From an uncultured Clostridia bacterium (GTDB lineage Bacteria; Bacillota; Clostridia; Saccharofermentanales; Saccharofermentanaceae), in the NCBI GenBank assembly GCA_946545505.1, contig CAMNNN010000064.1:1-7702 (forward strand): a DNA stretch of 7,702 bases, read 5' to 3'. This document shows positions 1 through 5,869 of this stretch, one piece after another. The notes under the pieces are model-generated. The model was not told the DNA's origin and searched no databases. It worked only from the letters and a program-made list of their open reading frames with translations. How positions within the stretch are numbered: position 1 is the stretch's first letter; every line of letters begins with the position of its first letter. Position numbers and translations under genes: made by a program.

Positions 1-2
1 TG

Positions 3-557
3 TCGCGTGTGACGGAGCTTAACTTCCATGAATATACCGAAGACCAGATGAGGATAATCCTTAAGGCGAACGGCGGCGATGATCTGACGGACGAGAAGAT
101 ATCGTTCCTGACGGCTTTCTCTTCAGGCATCCCGGGAAAGGCTCTGTCTCTTATTAAGGATCCTGACTTTATGGAGGAGCGCGACCATATCTTTAATCTC
201 ATTATGGGGATCCCGAAGATGGGATATACGGATCTTATTTATGATGAGTTTAATTACTTTGATAAGAATCGTGATAAGATGGATGAGCTGCTTCTTCTTA
301 TGATATGGACTCTCGGTGATATCGCTGCTGCGATTGCCGTTCGCGATCCGGAGAACATCAAGAATTCCGACAAGAAACGCGAGATAATCAAGTTCGTGTC
401 GGACAACAGCGCAGTTACACTGATCAATATCAGCAATGCCGAGAAAGCCGTGACAGACTTTATCGACGCTTCGCACGTCAACACGAGCTTCGAGACATCC
501 TGCTGCAATATGCTTTTACGCATATATAAGGAGCTTTGTTATGAAAAGAGTAGTTAA
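3..557 (+). CDS. holB: DNA polymerase III subunit delta prime, C-terminal part (partial at 5' edge)
   Basis: The reading frame is open from the left edge, so the start lies outside the window; about 184 C-terminal residues are visible. Delta prime is the rigid stator of the clamp-loader complex that places the beta sliding clamp on primed DNA. The visible part opens with an SR-type segment (S-R-V-T-E-L-N-F) like the SRCQ.F segment at the end of the AAA+ lid in this family. It is followed by a small helical lid with F-S-S-G-I-P-G-K-A-L, matching the family's SGGspgrAl pattern, and then a helical C-terminal domain ending in a VNTSFE-like segment typical of the clamp-loader collar. The ATPase core with P-loop and zinc module is not in view. 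The gene ends in TAA at 555-557 and overlaps the next ATG by 17 nt, which suggests translational coupling. Position before ricT agrees with the conserved holB-yaaT order. An alternative is another clamp-loader AAA+ protein such as DnaX, but the context and C-terminus favour HolB. Confidence 0.85.
   Translation, partial: SRVTELNFHEYTEDQMRIILKANGGDDLTDEKISFLTAFSSGIPGKALSLIKDPDFMEERDHIFNLIMGIPKMGYTDLIYDEFNYFDKNRDKMDELLLLMIWTLGDIAAAIAVRDPENIKNSDKKREIIKFVSDNSAVTLINISNAEKAVTDFIDASHVNTSFETSCCNMLLRIYKELCYEKSS
528..533 (+). promoter_or_regulatory. Ribosome binding site of ricT inside holB
   Basis: AAGGAG lies 7 nt before the ATG at 541, within the last codons of holB. It fixes the start of ricT inside the upstream gene and supports the 17-nt overlap being real. 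Confidence 0.8.
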
Positions 558-1434
558 CTTGAGTTTCCGCGAAGGCGGAAAGACAACCAGATTTACATGC
601 GACGGCTTAGATCTTAAGCCCGGCGATTATGTAATGGCGGACAACCAGGGCACACTTGATCTGGGCAAGGTCATCGGCGTTCCCATGGAGCTCGACGATA
701 AACTTCTGGGTGATGATATCGTAAGCGTTACCCGCCCGGCTACGGATAAGGAAATAGAGCGCGGTAAACTTAAGAAGGTTAAGGAGAAGGAGGCTTATGA
801 GCTCTGCCTTGAACTAATCGGTAAGCATGAACTCGACATGAACCTCATCGATGCTGTCTTTACATTCGACGGTAAGAAGGTGACATTCTTCTTCACGTCG
901 GATAACCGCGTTGATTTCAGAGAACTCGTAAAGGATCTCGTATCGTCATTTCGTGCGAGAATCGAGCTTCGTCAGATCGGTTCGCGCGATCAGGCTAAGC
1001 TTGTAGGCGGCATCGGTATGTGCGGACGAGAGCTTTGCTGCTGCACTTTCCTTAACAAGTTTGCACCTGTTACTCTGAGGACTGCCCGCGATCAGGGTAT
1101 GTCACTTAATCCGGGCAAACTTAACGGAGCATGCGGCAGACTTATGTGCTGCCTCCAGTTCGAGAAAGAGGCCTATGCCGATGCCAGAAAGCGCCTTCCC
1201 AAGAACGGTAAGAAGGTAAGAACGCCTGACGGCATGGGTGTGGTAACGGATGTTAACTACATCGCCGAGAAGGTAACGGTTAAGTTCGAAGAGAATGATA
1301 CATTCACGACTGAGGTCTATGACTGGGCCGGACTTGCTCCCCTTAACATGGATACACATTGTCCGTGTCCTTACAAGAACCGTCAGGAAGAGCCTGACGA
1401 CGTCGATTACATAAATGAAGACGGCGATAACTGA
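541..1434 (+). CDS. ricT: PSP1-domain Fe-S protein RicT (YaaT)
   Basis: This 297-residue protein matches RicT/YaaT. In Bacillus subtilis, RicT joins RicA (YmcA) and RicF (YlbF) in a complex that carries [4Fe-4S] clusters and helps RNase Y mature mRNA; it also affects sporulation, biofilm and competence. The N-terminal half (about 1-150) is a basic/acidic mixed domain. The PSP1 C-terminal core follows, with the diagnostic G-G-I-G-M-C-G-R-E-L-C-C-C at 156-168 and C-G-R-L-M-C-C-L at 198-205, and a DQGMSLNP-like stretch (184-191) between them. Cys161, 166-168, 198 and 203-204 are the likely cluster ligands. A beta-rich part follows (about 225-265), then a tail with C274-P-C276 and an acidic end. 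The start at 541 has a good ribosome binding site and overlaps holB. The yabA gene that usually follows in Bacillus is absent. Family assignment is firm; the exact role in this organism is inferred. Confidence 0.92.
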   Translation: MKRVVNLSFREGGKTTRFTCDGLDLKPGDYVMADNQGTLDLGKVIGVPMELDDKLLGDDIVSVTRPATDKEIERGKLKKVKEKEAYELCLELIGKHELDMNLIDAVFTFDGKKVTFFFTSDNRVDFRELVKDLVSSFRARIELRQIGSRDQAKLVGGIGMCGRELCCCTFLNKFAPVTLRTARDQGMSLNPGKLNGACGRLMCCLQFEKEAYADARKRLPKNGKKVRTPDGMGVVTDVNYIAEKVTVKFEENDTFTTEVYDWAGLAPLNMDTHCPCPYKNRQEEPDDVDYINEDGDN

Positions 1435-1486
1435 TTCTTTGTAATCTATTGTTCATTGTCTCTTTATTTATTTTCTCCGTGATTTA

Positions 1487-1495
1487 TGTGATAAT
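1487..1495 (+). promoter_or_regulatory. Extended -10 promoter for the ferredoxin gene
   Basis: TGTGATAAT matches an extended -10 element (TG-n-GATAAT, five of six bases to TATAAT) in an AT-rich stretch. No good -35 hexamer is seen at 16-18 bp upstream (about 1466-1473 is T-rich, TTTATT), which is common for extended -10 promoters. Transcription would start near 1502, giving a leader of about 27 nt with the ribosome binding site. This is read from sequence only. Confidence 0.5.
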
Positions 1496-1513
1496 GTACT
1501 TGCAATTTTATAT

Positions 1514-1519
1514 AGGAGG
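1514..1519 (+). promoter_or_regulatory. Strong ribosome binding site of the ferredoxin gene
   Basis: A perfect AGGAGG lies 9 nt before the ATG at 1529. It fixes the start of this short gene and suggests high expression. Confidence 0.85.
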
Positions 1520-1528
1520 TTAGCAAAC

Positions 1529-1699
1529 ATGGCATATGTAATTTCTGATTCCTGCATCTCATGCGGAACTTGTGCAGACGGATGTCCCGTATCTGCTATT
1601 GCTTCCGGTGATACGCAGTACAACATTGATCCGGAAGTCTGCATTTCTTGCGGAGCATGCGCGGGTGTTTGCCCCGTATCTGCGATTTCTGAGGAATAA
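1529..1699 (+). CDS. Clostridial-type 2[4Fe-4S] ferredoxin
   Basis: This 56-codon gene encodes a small cytosolic electron carrier with two low-potential [4Fe-4S] clusters, of the kind that serves pyruvate:ferredoxin oxidoreductase, hydrogenases and Rnf in anaerobes. Two C-x2-C-x2-C-x3-C-P motifs are intact: Cys9/12/15/19-Pro20 and Cys38/41/44/48-Pro49. The protein begins AYVISDSC after Met, close to the classic Clostridium pasteurianum ferredoxin, and has the family's usual length (about 55 residues). The two halves are internal repeats. The start is fixed by AGGAGG 9 nt upstream. The gene has its own promoter-like element and ends 30 nt before a strong terminator, so it is probably a single-gene, highly expressed unit inside a housekeeping cluster. 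The specific redox partner cannot be read from sequence; adjacency to the Fe-S protein gene ricT may be chance. Confidence 0.95.
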   Translation: MAYVISDSCISCGTCADGCPVSAIASGDTQYNIDPEVCISCGACAGVCPVSAISEE

Positions 1700-1729
1700 T
1701 CGGATAAGACCATTAGAGATCAAAGAACG

Positions 1730-1758
1730 AGCTGTCCCGGTAACGGGGCAGCTTTTTT
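1730..1758 (+). terminator. Intrinsic terminator after the ferredoxin gene
   Basis: The left arm AGCTGTCCCG (1730-1739) pairs with CGGGGCAGCT (1744-1753): ten pairs, one of them U-G, closed by a GUAA loop of the GNRA type. A run of six T (1753-1758) follows directly. This is a textbook rho-independent terminator and should end the ferredoxin transcript and any read-through from ricT. The trmN6 ATG lies only 16 nt beyond it. Confidence 0.92.
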
Positions 1759-1761
1759 ATG

Positions 1762-1767
1762 TATAAT
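1762..1767 (+). promoter_or_regulatory. Consensus -10 box for trmN6, implying a leaderless transcript
   Basis: A perfect TATAAT, directly preceded by TG, ends 7 nt before the ATG at 1775. The usual distance from -10 to the transcription start would place the first base on or next to the A of the start codon. There is no Shine-Dalgarno sequence between the terminator and the ATG. A -35 hexamer would fall in the loop and right arm of the terminator hairpin (about 1738-1745), where I see no TTGACA-like match. The promoter is inferred and needs 5'-end mapping. Confidence 0.5.
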
Positions 1768-1774
1768 TAGTGCT

Positions 1775-2518
1775 ATGGATGAGAACAGACTCACATTCAC
1801 AGACTTAGGCCGTATGGGCTTTACGATGCATCAGCTGAAGGACGGATTCCGATTCGGAACCGATACGGTCCTTCTGTCATGGTTCACGGCTTCGATGATA
1901 AGGAAGTCTAAGAAGGCCTGTTGTCTTGAGACCGGTGCCAACTGCGGCGCTGCGACTTTGCTTCTGGCGGCAAGAAGAGAAGATGTATGTATTGATGCTC
2001 TTGAGATAGATACTGACGCCTGTGAAGTGCTTAAAGATAATATCGGACGTAACGGGCTCGGTGAACGGGTAAAAGCTTACGAAGGCGACGTCCGTTCATT
2101 GCCTGATGAGATAAGACAGAAGCAGTATGACATTGTCTTTATGAATCCGCCTTTCTTCAAGGAAGGAACGGGACCGTCTTCGAATGTTACCGGAAGATGT
2201 GAGACGAAAGGTACCCTCGAAGACTTCATCAGTGCCGGTGCATCCAGACTGATCCCGTCATTGGGAATCATGTGCGTCGTCATGACGGCGAGAAGGACCG
2301 ATGAAGTAATGAGTCTGATGATGCGTTACGGGATTAAGCCTATGAATATGATCGCCGTTCATCCTGATATAGCTAAGAATGCGGAGATGGTTCTTATCGC
2401 GGGTAAGAAGACAACTTCTGATACTCAGCTTGAGATAATGCCTCCGCTGGTATTAAATGATAAGGAACGAATGACTTCAATCTACGATAAGGAGCACACG
2501 GATTGCTTTATCTTGTAG
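1775..2518 (+). CDS. trmN6: tRNA1(Val) adenine37-N6 methyltransferase-like protein (YabB/YfiC family)
   Basis: This 247-residue class I SAM-dependent methyltransferase belongs to the TrmN6/YabB family, which methylates N6 of A37 in tRNA(Val) in E. coli; the substrate here is inferred. The N-terminus (LGRMGF..HQLKDGFRFGTDTVLLS, about 11-35) is typical of the family and supports the ATG at 1775. SAM motif I lies at 51-58 (E-T-G-A-N-C-G), followed by an acidic ribose-binding residue (Glu77) and the catalytic NPPF motif at 124-127, the signature of adenine-N6 or glutamine-N5 methyltransferases. The C-terminus has a PPL.L.D segment (223-229) also typical of the family. Motif I departs from the usual D-L-G-T-G-N-G. 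No ribosome binding site is seen; the start sits just behind a terminator and a -10-like box. The gene overlaps rsmI by 16 nt, so the two are probably co-translated. Confidence 0.85.
   Translation: MDENRLTFTDLGRMGFTMHQLKDGFRFGTDTVLLSWFTASMIRKSKKACCLETGANCGAATLLLAARREDVCIDALEIDTDACEVLKDNIGRNGLGERVKAYEGDVRSLPDEIRQKQYDIVFMNPPFFKEGTGPSSNVTGRCETKGTLEDFISAGASRLIPSLGIMCVVMTARRTDEVMSLMMRYGIKPMNMIAVHPDIAKNAEMVLIAGKKTTSDTQLEIMPPLVLNDKERMTSIYDKEHTDCFIL
2489..2494 (+). promoter_or_regulatory. Ribosome binding site deciding the TTG start of rsmI
   Basis: AAGGAG lies 8 nt before the TTG at 2503, inside the 3' end of trmN6. The protein family's N-terminus (LYLVGTPIGN) begins right after this TTG, and no ATG or GTG fits, so TTG is the likely start codon. 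Confidence 0.8.
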
Positions 2519-3333
2519 GAACACCGATAGGAAATATGGGAGACATCAGCAGCCGCGCGGTCGAGGTATTAAGCTCGGTCGATTATATCGCGTGTGAAGA
2601 TACGAGAGTCACGGGAATACTCCTCAAGAACCTCGGTATCGAAGACAGAAAACTAATCTCCTATCATGAGCATAACAAGGCCTCGAAAGGGCAGGAGCTG
2701 ATAGCTCTGCTTAAGCAGGGGCTTGATGTGGCTCAGGTGTCGGACGCGGGTATGCCCGCCATAAGTGATCCCGGCGAAGACCTCGTTAAGCTGTGCATTG
2801 AAGAGGAAGTGGAATTCAGTGTGGTACCGGGTCCTGTGGCTGCTATTACGGCGCTTGTGTTAAGCGGCTTTTCGACGCGATACTACCACTACGAGGGTTT
2901 CCTTCCGAACTCTGGGTCCGAGAGAAAGAAGAGGCTTGCGGAACTGACCGGCTACAATGAGACCATTGTGCTTTACGAGGCTCCCCACAGGCTTAAGAAA
3001 CTTGTATCCGAACTTCAGAGTGTGGGCTTCGGCAGTTCACGTGCTGCCTTCTGCAGAGAGCTTACGAAGAAATACGAAGAAGTTATCAGAATGACGATTG
3101 ACGAGGCTGTCTCTTATTATGAGAAGAGTGAGCCCCGGGGCGAGTATGTAGTTTGTCTGGAGCCTGCCGTTAAGACGGCTCCCGTATTCGATGATGAATA
3201 TATCGACAGTGAGATAAGAAGGCTTCGCGAACAGGGTAATTCTGTGAAGCAGATAGCTCAGATACTGTCTGACGACACTGGTTTTAACAAAAAAGAAATG
3301 TATTCGAGGGCGGTTAATCTGTTAAAATCATAA
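2503..3333 (+). CDS. rsmI: 16S rRNA (cytidine1402-2'-O)-methyltransferase RsmI
   Basis: This 276-residue protein has the usual RsmI length. It 2'-O-methylates C1402 in the decoding centre of 16S rRNA with SAM; together with the RsmH N4-methylation this tunes P-site fidelity. The SAM-dependent tetrapyrrole methylase fold is clear: LVGTPIGN (4-11), A-C-E-D-T-R (30-35), SYHEHN (53-58), V-S-D-A-G-M-P-x-I-S-D-P-G (79-91), VVPGP (107-111), GFLP (132-135), LYEAPHRL (157-164), F-C-R-E-L-T-K (183-189) and RGEYV (212-216). A small C-terminal helical RsmI domain (about 230-276) follows, with an SVKQIAQIL segment. Translation starts at TTG, set by the ribosome binding site and the family alignment. It overlaps trmN6 by 16 nt and precedes the PAS-GGDEF-EAL gene by 31 nt with no terminator between. 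The yazA gene found before rsmI in Bacillus is absent. Confidence 0.95.
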   Translation: MLYLVGTPIGNMGDISSRAVEVLSSVDYIACEDTRVTGILLKNLGIEDRKLISYHEHNKASKGQELIALLKQGLDVAQVSDAGMPAISDPGEDLVKLCIEEEVEFSVVPGPVAAITALVLSGFSTRYYHYEGFLPNSGSERKKRLAELTGYNETIVLYEAPHRLKKLVSELQSVGFGSSRAAFCRELTKKYEEVIRMTIDEAVSYYEKSEPRGEYVVCLEPAVKTAPVFDDEYIDSEIRRLREQGNSVKQIAQILSDDTGFNKKEMYSRAVNLLKS

Positions 3334-3346
3334 GAGTAAGCTACTC

Positions 3347-3353
3347 GAGAGGA
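3347..3353 (+). promoter_or_regulatory. Weak ribosome binding site of the PAS-GGDEF-EAL gene
   Basis: GAGAGGA ends 11 nt before the ATG at 3365. It is the only Shine-Dalgarno-like sequence in the 31-bp gap after rsmI. The imperfect match and long spacing suggest modest translation compared with the AGGAGG sites of its neighbours. Confidence 0.5.
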
Positions 3354-3364
3354 ACCTGCCTTTA

Positions 3365-5824
3365 ATGAACGATTCCAACGGAGAAAAGATCTCAAGAGAA
3401 TCTTTGATTTCATACGCCCTGGAACTTTCATTCCGGGAGTATACCCCGATGTTTCAGGATGCCTTCAAGGCGGTTGCGGTTATCGACCCGTGGGAGAAGG
3501 AGATATGTTTCTCCGATGCCATGGGAGATGTACTGGGTCTCGCCGCAGGTTCTTTTATGTATCTTTCCCAGTTTTACCAGTATTTCCCGAGTGATATAAG
3601 ATCATCTGTAACTGCGAAGTATGAAGCTACGATCGGCGAGCTCATGGAGAAGGATGTGGGAACTGTCACTATTTCCCATAAGATCAAAGGCAGCGGAGAT
3701 GAGATTTATGATCTGGATGTCTCGATGAAGGTCGAGACTATCGATAAGTCGAGATTCATTCTTGCTTTGATCAAGGACGAGACACCGGATATGGTGAAGA
3801 CGGCTTTCAATGAGCTGTTCGGTCCTGATATCAAATCCTATCTGTTCGTATATGACACCAGAAGAGATGTGTGCTACTTAAGCGATAAGTTCGTTAAGGA
3901 ATTCGATCTCGACAGTCATGAGATGCCTAAGTTCACAGAAACTTACCGCGACTTTGTTCATCCGGATGATTCGGAGATCCTTCATAACGCCATCATTAAT
4001 TACCTTCAGGACCGTACTTATGATGTCAGTCTGCAGGTAAGGTTTCAGGCACCGGGAAGGGGAGTCATCTATCTTCGTACGGACGGTTTCTCCGATTACG
4101 GTAGTGAAGGAAGGTTCATATCGGGTATTTTCTCTGACGTAACGAGCTTCGTTAACGATGACTTCATGTGGGATAACATGATCGACGGACTTAATGCAGC
4201 GATTTTTAATACTGATTTGAACAGGAACGTTACAACTATATCGAAGAAGATCCAGAAGGTGTTTCCGGATTTCCCTTTGATGGTGGCAGGGGACTTCGTC
4301 GAGACACTCGTTCCTTATGTCGTACAGACTGACAGACAAAGATTAAGGAATATCCTTAACAGATCTATTCAGGAAATCGGAACCAGATTCGCTATCGAAG
4401 TTCGTATCAGAAATCAGGAGGATAAAGCTTCCTGGGTAGCTATCAGAGGTAAATCGTTCGAGAACAGAAACACACTTACCAGATGGGTTACGGGAAGTAT
4501 TCTTGATCTGTCTGCGATGAATGAGGTCAAGGAGACATTCGAGAAGGCGGGTTCTTCTCATCAGGTTACGGGACTTCCTACTGCACAGAGACTGTCGAGA
4601 GACGTGGATACCGTTATCCGCGACGGCAGTGTCAGCTGCGCAGCCGTAATAATGTTTGATATCAACGACTTCCATGAATTTACGGACAGATACGGCAAGG
4701 ATGCGGGTGACAAGATCCTGCGTAATCTCGCTGACCTGCTTAACCGCGACCTCCCGGACAGAGCCAAGCTCTACCACATAGGAACTGATAATTTCGCCGT
4801 GCTGTGGCCTGATTCCTCACAGATCAAGGCAGGCAAGTATATGAAGGACGCGATCGCACGGTCGGAGGAGCCTTTTACCATCGACGGCAGTAAGTTTTTT
4901 ATTCACCTTATCGCATCGGCTGCATTCTATCCCGAGGGAAGAAATGCCGATGAGCTTCTCAGTCAGGCCGAGATCACGCTCCATAAGGTTAAGGAAGACA
5001 AGAACTTAAGATATGCGGTATTCTCTCCCGCGGACAGAAATGAACTTCGTGAGAAGCTCGATTTTCAGACCACTATCTCCGAGAATATTCTGAATGGATT
5101 CGAGAATTTCCTTCTGTATTATCAGCCGCTCACGGATGCCAAGACCAAGAAACTTAAGGGCGCGGAGGCGCTGCTTCGCTGGATAAAGCCTGACGGCAAT
5201 CCTGAGAATCCCGAGAAGGTCGTAGCGGCTTTGGAGGCGGCGAACCAGATGGAAGCCGTAGGCAAGTGGATACTCGAAGAGTCCGTCAGGCAGTGTGCCG
5301 AGTGGATCGCTAAGGGCGCTTCAGAGGATTTCTTCATTCATGTCAATGCGACGGCGGATGACCTCATCGCCGAGGATTACACCGAGAGACTACTGAGCCT
5401 TCTTAATAAGCATCATCTGTCGCCGAAGAATATCATCATAGAGCTTACCGAGACTTCATTGATGCAGAACATGGCATTGTGCAGACGTAATATCGAACTT
5501 CTCCATGAGCATGATATCAAGACGGCACTCGATGACTTCGGTTCGGGTTATTCTTCGTTCAATTATCTTAAGGAACTTCCTGTCGACGAGATCAAGATAG
5601 ATAAGACGTTCGTAGACGATATGCTGTCGAATAAGTTCGATAATACTTTTATCTCCGCCATGACGATGCTTGCCCACTCCATAGGTAAGGGAGTTGTAGT
5701 GGAAGGCGTCGAGACTGAAGAGCAATATAACATGATTAGAGACATGGATGCCGATCTCATTCAGGGCTATTACTTCGGCAAACCTATGTCGGTATTCGCT
5801 TTCTGGAATAAATACTTCATCTGA
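3365..5824 (+). CDS. PAS-GGDEF-EAL protein, probable cyclic di-GMP phosphodiesterase with degenerate GGDEF
   Basis: This 819-residue soluble protein (no membrane segment or signal peptide seen) probably degrades cyclic di-GMP to pGpG. Three PAS-like regions appear likely at about 33-140, 157-262 and 276-383; the second carries an F-V-H-P-D-D segment (197-202) typical of PAS_3 domains, while the first and third are weaker calls. The GGDEF domain (about 398-555) reads G-T-D-N-F at 473-477 instead of GGDEF, and its D-x-D/FK..ND stretch is also changed (432-441), so cyclase activity is unlikely. The EAL domain (about 565-815) keeps the expected catalytic set: E601-A-L, Asn661, Glu693, Asp723-Asp724 (DDFGSGYSS), Lys744 (IKIDKTF), Glu780 (EGVE) and Gln800 (QGY). 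It follows rsmI by 31 nt and precedes metG by 45 nt without a terminator, so it may share their transcript. The signal sensed by the PAS part is unknown. Confidence 0.93.
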   Translation: MNDSNGEKISRESLISYALELSFREYTPMFQDAFKAVAVIDPWEKEICFSDAMGDVLGLAAGSFMYLSQFYQYFPSDIRSSVTAKYEATIGELMEKDVGTVTISHKIKGSGDEIYDLDVSMKVETIDKSRFILALIKDETPDMVKTAFNELFGPDIKSYLFVYDTRRDVCYLSDKFVKEFDLDSHEMPKFTETYRDFVHPDDSEILHNAIINYLQDRTYDVSLQVRFQAPGRGVIYLRTDGFSDYGSEGRFISGIFSDVTSFVNDDFMWDNMIDGLNAAIFNTDLNRNVTTISKKIQKVFPDFPLMVAGDFVETLVPYVVQTDRQRLRNILNRSIQEIGTRFAIEVRIRNQEDKASWVAIRGKSFENRNTLTRWVTGSILDLSAMNEVKETFEKAGSSHQVTGLPTAQRLSRDVDTVIRDGSVSCAAVIMFDINDFHEFTDRYGKDAGDKILRNLADLLNRDLPDRAKLYHIGTDNFAVLWPDSSQIKAGKYMKDAIARSEEPFTIDGSKFFIHLIASAAFYPEGRNADELLSQAEITLHKVKEDKNLRYAVFSPADRNELREKLDFQTTISENILNGFENFLLYYQPLTDAKTKKLKGAEALLRWIKPDGNPENPEKVVAALEAANQMEAVGKWILEESVRQCAEWIAKGASEDFFIHVNATADDLIAEDYTERLLSLLNKHHLSPKNIIIELTETSLMQNMALCRRNIELLHEHDIKTALDDFGSGYSSFNYLKELPVDEIKIDKTFVDDMLSNKFDNTFISAMTMLAHSIGKGVVVEGVETEEQYNMIRDMDADLIQGYYFGKPMSVFAFWNKYFI

Positions 5825-5826
5825 TG

Positions 5827-5832
5827 TACAAT
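5827..5832 (+). promoter_or_regulatory. Possible -10 box upstream of metG
   Basis: TACAAT, preceded by TG, matches TATAAT at five of six positions and would give a metG leader of about 30 nt. No convincing -35 is present at 16-18 bp upstream, inside the end of the preceding gene. It may give metG its own supply of transcript, but chance in AT-rich sequence is possible. The 45-bp gap is too short for a T-box or SAM riboswitch. Confidence 0.3.
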
Positions 5833-5851
5833 AGATAAGTTAATTTTCTAT

Positions 5852-5859
5852 AGGAGGGG
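5852..5859 (+). promoter_or_regulatory. Ribosome binding site of metG
   Basis: AGGAGGGG lies upstream of the ATG at 5870, with 10 nt between its end and the start codon (12 nt counted from AGGAGG). It is a strong match and supports this start; the family's N-terminal YITTPIYY begins at residue 8. Confidence 0.75.
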
Positions 5860-5869
5860 TTATTGCTCT

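Noticed and set aside
787..799. AAGGAGG followed by ATG inside ricT, looking like an internal start
   Set aside because: The spacing is only 3 nt and the frame from that ATG stops after a few codons; it is Lys-Glu codon content of ricT.
1435..1486. Possible terminator after ricT
   Set aside because: The stretch is T-rich but has no inverted repeat, so ricT transcripts probably run on to the terminator at 1730-1758.
1468..1713. Minus-strand open frame opposite the ferredoxin gene
   Set aside because: It mirrors the repeated cysteine motifs of the real gene and has no ribosome binding site or family resemblance.
1572..1766. Open frame of 64 codons on the + strand overlapping the ferredoxin gene
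   Set aside because: It is out of frame with the ferredoxin, runs through the terminator hairpin and has no ribosome binding site.
3334..3346. Small inverted repeat GAGTA-AGC-TACTC between rsmI and the PAS-GGDEF-EAL gene
   Set aside because: Only five pairs with a 3-nt loop and no T-run; too weak for a terminator and likely chance, although it sits just before the ribosome binding site.
3878..4777. Two long minus-strand open frames (about 153 and 144 codons) opposite the PAS and GGDEF regions
   Set aside because: They lie fully opposite a well-supported gene, show no recognisable domain and have compositions expected from reverse reading of this codon usage.
5825..5869. Possible riboswitch or T-box leader of metG
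   Set aside because: The gap to the preceding stop codon is only 45 bp, too short for either, and no hairpin or T-run is seen.
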